Shown here piece after piece: positions 55,758 to 64,000 of a DNA stretch of 64,000 bases. Origin of the DNA: Flectonema sp. DT1601 (Eukaryota > Euglenozoa > Diplonemea > Diplonemida > Diplonemidae); NCBI GenBank assembly GCA_964019425.1, contig OZ025805.1:213501-277500 (forward strand). Reading direction: 5' to 3'. The stretch's first letter is position 1. Each line of letters begins with the position of its first letter. The notes under the pieces are model-generated. The model saw nothing but the letters and a program-made list of their open reading frames with translations, did not search any database and was not told the origin of the DNA. A program made the translations under genes and the position numbers.

Positions 55758-56868
55758 AGAGAAAAAAAAACGCGAAAAGGGCAAAACGAAGAACGGAATT
55801 GTGAACTACGAAAGATCAATCGGATCTACCTATTATGATATTTCCTTCCATTCAAAAAAAAAGTGGGAATGAAGAAAAAAAAAAAAAAAAAAAAAAAAGT
55901 GTATTATAAAAAAAATATATATAAACAGTGACTATAGTCAGTTTAATCCCAAGAACGAACTGTGTACTAAAAAGAAGAACAAAAAAAAAAAAAAAAAAAA
56001 AAAAATGATAATAATACCACATAATAAATAAAATAAGAACAGTGCCAGTCTGAATGTTTTTTTTTTGTCCTATCTCAGATCGGTGTTTTTTTTTTTTTTT
56101 TTTTTTTTCTCTTTCTTTTTCCTTTCCCCCCTCGAATGAAGTTATTTCGTTCCTCTCTTTTTATTTTTTTTTCTTTAGAATCCTCTGATTAAAAACGGAA
56201 TATTCATATCCCCCTTGATCCTTTCCCCAAGAACGTTGTTATTTTTAATAACAGAAAAGATACATCAATCGGCACCCGTGCAAGGCTCAACGGAGTTTAC
56301 CTCACGGCTGCACAATAGGTTTAGAATTTTTTATTTGTTTTGTTTGTCGTCGTTAGTTGTTGTGCAGTTTGCCCTGTACTGAATCGTTTGAGGTTGATGT
56401 TTATGTTGTTTGTCCCCCCCTTTTTTTTTTTTTTTTAAAATATATATATTTTTTTTATTTTTTATTCATTTCCCCCATCCTAATTCCCTTAGAGAGCTAA
56501 CTTCTGAAGTCAGTTTTTTTTTTTTCCCCCTTCTTTTTTTCCCTTTCCCCCCTTATTACTGTTTCTACAATGTCGAACTGTCCATCCCCTCATTTAGTTG
56601 TAAATTTTATATAAAAAATCGAATACATGAAAACTTCCGTTTCCCTTTTTTCCATTCCCCAGTGTTCTAGTCAACAAGACGAACATTTGTATTTCAGTCA
56701 AAATTATTTTTTTGTGACCAAATGTTGGATATTCCAAAAAAAAAAAAAAAAAAAATCTTTTCGTTGACTGATATATTTTTACCCCCCTCGCACCATTTAC
56801 AATGATATAATCAAAAAAAAAGGTAACAGATGTTGTTAATGGTGATTAGTTTGGTTTAAATTACTAAA

Positions 56869-57047
56869 AGTAACTACATTCCGGTCCTGCAAACTGGAAT
56901 GACTCAGTCTCAACATTTGACTGACTTACTTCTACACCATAACTGATGATGAGAGAATAGAGGTGAAGAGGTGTATGTGGATTACTCTTGAAACCTAAAT
57001 AGTTACTTTATTATGCTAAGTTGCGTATCACCCTTAGTCACTCTATG
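56869..57047 (+). repeat. Dispersed repeat family R1, copy 3
   Basis: It shares GGTCCTGCAAACTGGAATGA, ATGATGAGAGAATAGAGG and TTATGCTAAGTTGCGTATCA with copy 2 at 39511. Confidence 0.75.
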
Positions 57048-57064
57048 TTTTTTATAATTACAGT

Positions 57065-57290
57065 ATTTATAAAAAAAGAGATGTCTGGAAGGTACCCTCC
57101 TTCGTCGTCATCCTCGTCTTCGTCATGTTCTCAGGAAGCGTTCGTTGAGTGAGCAGTCGCTGCGTTCGTCGGGAAATACATCGAGCTCTGGTTCCAGCAG
57201 CTGCTCTCTTTTCTGCGAGGCCTGTATTTGCGGATGCCCTCAGCAGGTTTTTACTTGCCCATGTTAAGTCTCAGCAACGCACCGGGTGTA
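57065..57290 (+). other. GC-rich island with a serine- and cysteine-rich open frame
   Basis: The island stands out from the AT-rich surroundings. One plus-strand frame ends in SLFCEACICGCPQQVFTCPC before a stop near 57268, preceded by a Ser-rich stretch; it has no in-frame ATG of its own. A different frame opens with ATG at about 57084 but is short. It may be one exon of an unseen gene or chance. Confidence 0.25.
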
Positions 57291-57297
57291 TCTAATA

Positions 57298-57372
57298 AAA
57301 CTAATGTTAAATTATCGTTATGTTTTTATGATACAATACAGATGTAATTTTACGTACAAAATCGAACATGCA
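57298..57372 (+). repeat. R3 repeat copy 4
   Basis: It shares ATGTTAAATTATCGTTATG, ATGATACAATACA and TTTTACGTAC with the copies at 38631-39066. Confidence 0.7.
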
Positions 57373-57394
57373 ACCCCTCCCTCGTACCTTTTCT

Positions 57395-57520
57395 TTTGAT
57401 TAACAACTACAAATATTTCTTTTTCAGTCAAGTACTTTGATATTAATTTTTTGTTTTAAATTCCCCTAAAAGTTGTTACTGTTTTTTTTTTTTTTTTACA
57501 TTTGTCGAAAAGTTTCACCT
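57395..57520 (+). repeat. Dispersed repeat family R7, copy 3
   Basis: It shares GATTAACAACTACAAATATT, TTTCAGTCAAGTACTTTGAT and GTCGAAAAGTTTCACC with copies at 31308 and 38380. Confidence 0.65.
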
Positions 57521-57748
57521 CCCATCACAACACAGAGACACTGCTGCACGAAGAGCACAAACCTCTTTATGCAACTTGTGAAGTGACTTTTATTTTATTT
57601 TTCTTTATACTCTTGTTCCTTGATCCCCTTCTTTCTCTCCCTCTCTCTCTTTCTCTTTCTCTCCCTCCCTCTCTCTCTCCCTCCCGTTATTTTTGTTACT
57701 TTTCTAAAGTCAACTATCTCATAAATTACTATTTTTATTTTATATTAT

Positions 57749-57885
57749 GTCTGTGGGAGTCTCACGGTTGCTGGTATCGATATAACTGTTACCCATCCTG
57801 TTGAGCTTTTCCTGGATTTTTTTTTTTTTTTTTTTTTTTTTTTGGCTCCTTTAGGCTTCGTAAATAAATAAATAAATAAAAAAAA
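57749..57885 (+). repeat. Dispersed repeat family R2 (SINE-like), copy 2
   Basis: It reads GAGTCTCACGGTTGCTGGTA, TTGAGCTTTTCCTGG, a long T run, then AGGCTTCGTAAATAAATAAA. The AAAT tail is longest here. Confidence 0.7.
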
Positions 57886-58065
57886 TATTAGTTAACCTTT
57901 TTTGATACAATACAATATTTATATCTTAATATTGGATATTCTCAAAAGTTCTCTAAAAATAAAAAAAATCTTTTTTTGATAGTTTATTCACACAGCACTT
58001 TTCTACATCGCTAGTAGTGCGCTACGAACAATTAAAAAGTAGCAACGCTCTTAGTTTGGAATTGG

Positions 58066-58130
58066 AGTGGATGATGATGTGGGGTAAAGAGGTGTATATG
58101 GATTACTCTCGAAACTTAAATAGTTAATGC
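58066..58130 (+). repeat. Dispersed repeat family R1, copy 4 (partial)
   Basis: Only the core remains: GATGATGATG, then AAAGAGGTGTATATGGATTA and AAATAGTTA. Confidence 0.6.
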
Positions 58131-60282
58131 ATCGTCGATGGTTCACTGTATATCGTTTAACAAAACGTTAAAAAAATATCGTTTTTTTCTTTTATGTTAA
58201 TATGATATAATCCTAGTTTTGTGTATTTTTTTTTTGTAAAAAATATTCAAGCAATCCATCCCCCTCCTCCCGTTTTATTTATTATTTGTGTCTTTTTTTT
58301 TTTTTTTTTTTTTGTTCAGTCACTGTCCATTTTTGTTTCCCTCCTCCTCCATTTTTCTTTTTTTTTTTTTTTTTTTAGTCGTTCTGTCTTCTTCTTCTTT
58401 TTTATTTTTCTCACAGATTTTGAACAATAAAAATCCCAGCATGATCTGTCAGAGAAAAAAAATGGAAGTGATCTTTTATGCAAACGTACTTATGATGTCA
58501 GAGTCTCTCATTGTCAGAGAGAGTCTCACGTGTTATTTTTTATTTTATATATTTTTTTATAAACCATCAATAAAAACACTCGATGAACAAAGCGTCAGTA
58601 GTGTACAAAAAAAAAAAAAAAAAAAAAAAAATCCCTCCATTTTTTCCCTTACGAAACTGTTGAAAATCACGACCTTCGGAGAAAAAATAAAAATAAAAAT
58701 CGTGTGTTTTTTTTTAGTGTCCTTTTCGTGTGTCTTCTGCTGGTTGTTACTTCCAGTTCGTACCATATTCACGCAGTCTGGTAATCTGTTGGTTTTAATA
58801 CATTTTTGAGTTTGTTCTTATAAGGTTTTTCAATTAACTACATTACGGTCCTTGAAGGCTATCGGATTTAGAAGGTGTTTGGTAGAGTATGTTTGGGTTT
58901 TTGTTTTTGTATGGCACAACCTAATTTTGTTGAAAAGATGTTTTTTTTTTTTTTTTTTTTTCTTCCTATAATAATTTTTTTTCTCTCAAGAAAAAAAAAA
59001 GAAAAAAAAAAAAAAAAAAAAAAAATCAAAACTATATTTTTCCCCCTCTCTCTCTTCACCTTCTTCACATAATTTTCCCTTTTTTATTTTTATTTTATAT
59101 TTTCCTCTCTAAAAACGGGTGGGCGACTGACCCCCCGATAGGATACTCTTATCAGTGACTTTGCACATGCTCTGTAAAAGCGTACAGTGAGTAGCTGCGT
59201 ACCCTTGGGATGATTGAGGCAGCTAATTATTGTTGTCAAAATGTAGAAGGTATCTTGTAGCTGTTTTTCTGTGCCTCCACTGTGGACTCCACACTAATCT
59301 CTTAAACACCCTCCCATTTTTTCCTTTTTTTTTATTATAAATTTTATTATTTTATTTTATTTTATTTTTTTTTTTTTTGTCGTCGCGACACGGCATCTAT
59401 GAGCCTGTCGATAAAAAGGTATAGCCCTTTTATTCCTTTATTATTATTATTAATATTATTATTTTTTTTTTTTTTTCACAAAAAAAAAAAAAAAAAAGGG
59501 AAATAAATTCATCCTAAGGTACCTACTTAAATACTGGTACCATGTGAGCTTCTATAGAAGTTTGGCTTCCCAGACTTCGATAAAAAATTCAAATTATTTT
59601 TTTTTTTAAAGGCCCGTCGACATCAACATAATTAACACTTTTCTCTCTTCTCCCTTTTTAAATAATTCTATTCCCTTATGCAGCCTAATAGTAGTTTTAA
59701 GGCTTGGGGGAAAGAAAAAAAAAAAAAAAAAAAAAAGAAAGTTTATTAACCATAGATATTTACTTAATGGTTGTGTATTGAGGAATGGACTGAGGGGAGC
59801 GAGCGAGCTGATTCAGCCATTTCATCGGACTTCCTTTTCTTGTCTGTGATAAAAAAAAAAAAAAAAAATAACTCCCTTTCCTTTTTTCATAATAGTCTCT
59901 CTTATTATAATAATTTTTTTTTTTTTTTTTTATATCTTTAAAATTGTATTTCGTTTCTCTTTTTCTCCTCATAATGAACGATGAAGGAGAGGCATAAATA
60001 AAATTTTTAATTCAAAAAAAAAAAAAAAAAAAAAAAAAACTGTATTACGTTTCAATAGAAGCGATTAAAACAAGTTATTCTTTTCTCTTAAGTACTGTTT
60101 GCGTGCTGCTTTAAAATTTGCAACGTGGACTTAAAAAAAACTGGGAAGGGACATGTTGTGTTGACCTTACTCTCTTAGAAGGTCCGTCTTAGATCCCCTC
60201 TGGATGTTTTTCTTCTCTATATAAAAGTTGCCTGTTATGCCCTTCAAGTAGACTCTTCTCTTTTACTGGAACATTTAATACT

Positions 60283-60368
60283 TTTAGTCACTGTATCTGA
60301 AAACTAATGTTAAATTATCGTTATGTTGTTTTTATGATACAATACATTTTGTATTTTTACGTACAAAA
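60283..60368 (+). repeat. R3 repeat copy 5
   Basis: It shares CTAATGTTAAATTATCG, ATGATACAATACA and TTTTACGTAC with the other R3 copies and directly precedes an R2 copy, as at 57298-57885. Confidence 0.7.
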
Positions 60369-60420
60369 AAAAAAAAAAAAAAAAAATAGCAAACAGTGAA
60401 ACCCCCCACAGTCTCTTATC

Positions 60421-60532
60421 GTCTGTGAGAGTCTCACGGTTGCTGGTAGCGATATAACTGTTACCCTGTTGAGCTTTTCCTGGCTTTTTTTGGCTCCTTA
60501 GGCTTTTTATAAAAAAAAAAAAAAAAAATAAA
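60421..60532 (+). repeat. Dispersed repeat family R2 (SINE-like), copy 3
   Basis: It reads GAGAGTCTCACGGTTGCTGG, GTTGAGCTTTTCCTGG and GGCTCCTTAGGC, close to copy 2. The tail is poly(A) rather than AAAT. Confidence 0.7.
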
Positions 60533-60627
60533 CAGTTGAACCCCCTTTTTATTAGAACCTTAATGCTGTTCTGTCCTTCGTCATATGGTTTTTTAAAACA
60601 ATAAATAATTCACTTTCTGTTGACACA

Positions 60628-60663
<36 letters not shown>

Positions 60664-60739
60664 GACTTGTCAATAATATATTTATTTTTTGTTAGCCGCT
60701 CCGTTGATATCTTTCTTTATCAAGACGTGGTCTCACATC

Positions 60740-60773
<34 letters not shown>

Positions 60774-63011
60774 CCCTCTCTATTATTTACTTAATTCAAC
60801 TGGAGAAAGCTGTGCGGTATAAATGTACCTCAGACAGCTTTTTATTTATTTTTTCTTTTTTTTTTTTTTGGGGGAGTTGACCACACGATATTTTCATGCC
60901 TCTGAAAGCTGCGAAAATGGCTTGACCTATTTCCTTCCCCCCTTCCCTCCTATCCCCACCTAAACTAACAAAATAAAATTCTTCTGAAGGAACTACAAAG
61001 AACAGCTCTGGACAAGAAACTGTGTTGTTTTAACCCCTGCTACATCCTAGGATGCAGTTACGTTAAGTCAGCTCGACCAGTAAGCTTCTTTTGTTGGTCG
61101 AGGTCCTGATTATGTAAATGCTTAATGAAAAAATTTCCCTCCCTCCCCGCTTTTTTATTTTTATTTTTTTTTTATAAAATCCTTCCCCCCGTGGGGGTAG
61201 TGTTATTTATACTAACTGACTGCTGTATAAAGACTACCACACTACCTTAAAAAAGGAATGTGTCGCAACGATTTCCTCATATGTGATGTTTCCTTTTTTT
61301 TTCTTTTTTTTCCCCCCTCTTTTTCTCCCCACCAAATTAGACCTTCTCGTGAGGAGAATCTTACATACGTATTCTGTCCTTAGATTCTGTGATGCGTTGG
61401 GTTGGGTTGGGTTGATTTTTTTTTTTTTTTTCTTCTTTTTTTACAACTTTTATCAAAAAAAACGGAGTCCAATTGGCATTGCTGTTGCTTTCGTGGCTTC
61501 ACAGATGTCATCAGTGTACCACACACCTTATAAGTAATGTCGGACATCTTTTTTTATCCGTTTTATTTACATCTTAGGGATAAGGGGAGTAGGGAGGGGG
61601 GGAATTCCCTCCTTTTGATGATATTCTCTAAGAGGAGGAGGATTTCCTGGTTAATATTTAAATGCTGTATTGTTGCTGTGAGGTTACCTCTAGTGCTCTC
61701 TTGGTGCTGACCAACACAACACATTTACTCTCCTTTCCAAGTTTTTTTTTTTTTTTTTTTTTTTTTTTTCCAAAAAAAAAAAAAAAGAAAAAAGTTTTTC
61801 ATCTCATCTCAAAATTAATTTAATTAGCAAAACTCCATCTTTTGGAGGGCTGTCTGAACTGAGAAGGCGAGTGACTACGTTGCCCCCTGTTATCACAGTC
61901 ACCAGATAGCTATATGGTCTTGTTCAATTTTTAAGCATAATTTCTTTTTTGCTTAAATGTAAAAAAAAAATCCTCTCTTTTTATTGTCAACCTTTTTTTT
62001 TTTTTTTTGTTATTGTATAATTTTACCTTGGTGGTGGTGCAGGTAAAAAAAAAAAAAAAAATGTTAAAAAAAAGGTTGTTGAATTTACACAGATATTATC
62101 TAATATTATTTGCTTGATACCAATTACTGCGTAGTGTGGGTGCCCACTTATTTGTTTCCTTTTTTACCAATTGTTCAACAAAAGTGGAATATTAATAAGT
62201 CTGGCTTCAATTACTTTACTGTACGCAGATGGGTGCGTCTTTTTTTTTCTTTTCTCTCGTTCTTTTTTTTTTTAGAGAGAGAAAAATCAGTTGGAGAGAC
62301 GATCAGGCGAATAGGTTGATCGACACCGTCTTAGTAGTTAAACCTGATTGAATTGTTGTGTTTTTTTCATATTTCGATAATTTTTCTTCATTTTGTTGAT
62401 CTGACACAACACACAACACACACCGTGTAATCCATTCTAACTCTCATCATCCAACTTCAGGATGCTGCGACTTTGTTTTTTTTTTTAAAAAAAAAAAAAT
62501 GCTGCTGCAATATGTGCAAGTGTTTAAGTAAGCATTTTTTTTATTAAAAAAAAAAAAAGGCACTTACCTTAGTAGCTTTTTTTTAAAATTTTTTTTTATT
62601 TTTATTTTTTCCCATTTTCTGTTGTTCGTGTTCTTACACGAGCTCACTGTATTCCCTGAGGACCAGCCTTTATTTAAAAAGAGCTGCTTCTCGCTGCGTC
62701 TAATATTCTACCACTAGAGGCATCCCTTCGTGTGGAAAGGGGTGTCGCTGCAACTGATTTGAATCTTTTATTGCGGAAAAAGATCCGACAGTTTTTTTAA
62801 AAAAAAAAAAAAAAACTAATTTTTTTATTAGTTCTCTTGTTTTGTTTACAGTGGCCACAACCAAAAACATGTGATGAGAAAGGGTTTCACAGGGGGGGGC
62901 AAACAAGAGGGAACCAAAAGTGGTTTTCATTTTTTTTTAAAGTTTTTTTTTTTTTGCATTTTAACAGGAGCTCCTTTTGCTTTATCAGTTTGTGGCTATT
63001 CGTTATCACGA

Positions 63012-63044
<33 letters not shown>

Positions 63045-63097
63045 ACAAAATGTCGAAACTAGGAACACAAATCCATCAGCAAATGTAAATTTTTTTT

Positions 63098-63213
63098 TTG
63101 CACCGACGAAGTCGGAGAAGAAACTATTCAGATTAAGAACAGGTTTATTAATTATTGTCATGTTATCTGTTTTCCCCCCTGTGCTCCAGTAAAACTATCT
63201 GCGATCAACAAAA
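63098..63213 (+). repeat. Dispersed repeat family R4, copy 4
   Basis: It begins GCACCGACGAAGTCGGAGAA and ends AAACTATCTGCGATCAACAA. It is nearly identical to copy 1 at 36388 and sits about 90 bases before the kinase gene. Confidence 0.75.
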
Positions 63214-63300
63214 AATATAAATGGTTTTTTTTTCTTTTTTTTCTTGTTTAAACAAATTCGATTAATTTATTTACTTACAAACAAACAGAACCTAATTTTA

Positions 63301-64000
63301 ATGAAACCGAACGACTATGTTGGGTTTACTGACGCAGTTCGGTATAGAATTGAAAAACGATTAGGTGAGGGAGCATTCGGAATAGTTTGGAGGGCAACCT
63401 CTCTTCAAAGTGGTGTTTCTGTTGCTGTAAAAGAAATGTCTCTGGGAGAAGGAGAAAGTATCTACAGAGAATTAACTCTAATGCTGCATTTCAAACAATG
63501 CCCTCAACTAACTCAAATCTTTGGTGCTGTTGCGTCCGATGTTGGTGTTGTCCTTATAATGGAACTCTTGGACATGGATTTACAGCAATGGTTGGAATCA
63601 AAAGTTCAAGTCATTGAAGTTTCTCACGTAAAGCTTCTGTTCTATCAGCTGCTTGCAGCCCTTCATTGGTTACATGGAAGTTCCGTCATTCATAGGGATG
63701 TCAAGCTTGCTAACATGTTGTTATATAAAGAGTGTTATTTGAAATTATGTGATTTGGGAGAAGCTCAGATCGCAGGTGAAGAAAAATTTTCTAGAATTGG
63801 TTTTGTTGAACCGAGACCTCCGGAATTGTTAGTTAGCCCGGCTCCTTACACCAGGGAAACAGATACGTGGAGTGCTGGCATCGCATTTCAAAAACTCATA
63901 GCAGTTGTTCATAAGCAATCAGAGATACTCGAAGAAGACAGCTACGAGATGTCACCAGACGTGATAATTGATAAGATATTAAGAGTGACTGGAACCCCTG
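63301..64000 (+). CDS. CMGC-type protein kinase (MAPK/CDK-like), cut by the window end
   Basis: The frame runs from ATG 63301 to the window edge (233 residues and open). The glycine loop GEGAFG is at 22-27, the ATP lysine in VAVK at 44, the C-helix Glu in RELTL at 57, and the catalytic loop HRDVKLAN at 131-138. The magnesium motif is DLG (151-153) rather than DFG, as in some CMGC kinases. PPELL (173-177), DTWSAG (188-193) and ILRVTGTP near the end are typical of MAPK/CDK-type kinases. All residues needed for catalysis are present, so it should be an active Ser/Thr kinase. The activation loop is short and lacks a TxY motif. ACAAACAG ends 12 bases before the start codon. The subfamily cannot be set without the C terminus. 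Confidence 0.9.
   Translation, partial: MKPNDYVGFTDAVRYRIEKRLGEGAFGIVWRATSLQSGVSVAVKEMSLGEGESIYRELTLMLHFKQCPQLTQIFGAVASDVGVVLIMELLDMDLQQWLESKVQVIEVSHVKLLFYQLLAALHWLHGSSVIHRDVKLANMLLYKECYLKLCDLGEAQIAGEEKFSRIGFVEPRPPELLVSPAPYTRETDTWSAGIAFQKLIAVVHKQSEILEEDSYEMSPDVIIDKILRVTGTP

Larger units (their letters stand above)
54311..63300. other. 9 kb gene-poor region with homopolymers and dispersed repeats
   Basis: I see no convincing protein gene. Islands without homopolymers lie at about 54930-55010, 55320-55700, 56215-56320, 57065-57290, 59105-59310, 60995-61120 and 62630-62780. R1, R2, R3, R4 and R7 copies are listed separately. The (TTTTA)n run at 59340-59370 and TTGGG repeats at 61393-61413 are simple repeats. 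It is the largest gene-free stretch among the host genes. Confidence 0.5.

Noticed and set aside
58288-58809. 173-codon frame rich in Phe, Leu and Ser
   Set aside because: It is produced by poly(T) runs and looks membrane-like only because of them.
61393-61413. TTGGG repeats resembling a telomere
   Set aside because: Only three or four units, inside ordinary intergenic DNA. No subtelomeric features.

Overview
The window is nuclear DNA from a eukaryote, most likely a protist. It is AT-rich and crowded with long poly(A) and poly(T) runs. The host genes have few introns, which are GT-AG. Beta-tubulin, SMC1, TRM112, a kinesin, a voltage-gated K+ channel, a RING/TRAF protein, a cyclin and a CMGC kinase are all clearly eukaryotic. 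I cannot assign a lineage from sequence alone. The tubulin is of a common protist type.

Layout. (1) 1-12.1 kb is almost pure repeat: tandem arrays of short perfect hairpins linked by poly(A)/poly(T), interleaved with 600-750 bp repeat blocks. One 2.45 kb stretch is present twice (about 1095-3540 and 7758-10205). A tRNA-like sequence sits at 4670-4752. (2) 12.1-21 kb is a nest of mobile elements. It holds the zinc finger and restriction-like endonuclease end of an R2/NeSL-type LINE fused to a long coiled coil (minus strand), a 306 bp TIR element, a GC-rich broken tyrosine-recombinase retroelement, and a broken remnant carrying virus-like capsid genes. (3) 21-64 kb holds nine host genes, all on the plus strand: an unrecognised lysine-rich-tailed protein, a long kinesin, beta-tubulin, a Kv-type channel, a RING/TRAF/beta-helix protein, TRM112, SMC1 (with a 2.2 kb intron holding a repeat-flanked insertion), a cyclin-PDZ fusion, and the start of a CMGC kinase cut by the window end.

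The intergenic DNA from 28 to 63 kb contains small dispersed repeat families and a stretch with a clear 18S rRNA 3' end (about 53500-53690), far from any complete rDNA unit.

The host genes form no single pathway. They cover the cytoskeleton (kinesin, tubulin), chromosome cohesion (SMC1), translation and RNA methylation (TRM112), cell-cycle signalling (cyclin, kinase), ubiquitin signalling (RING) and excitability (K+ channel). The points most worth a second look are the covarying hairpin modules, the cyclin-PDZ and RING/TRAF/beta-helix fusions, the divergent rRNA fragment, the reverse-transcriptase-free endonuclease gene, and the one-strand gene order with splice-acceptor-like signals before most start codons.
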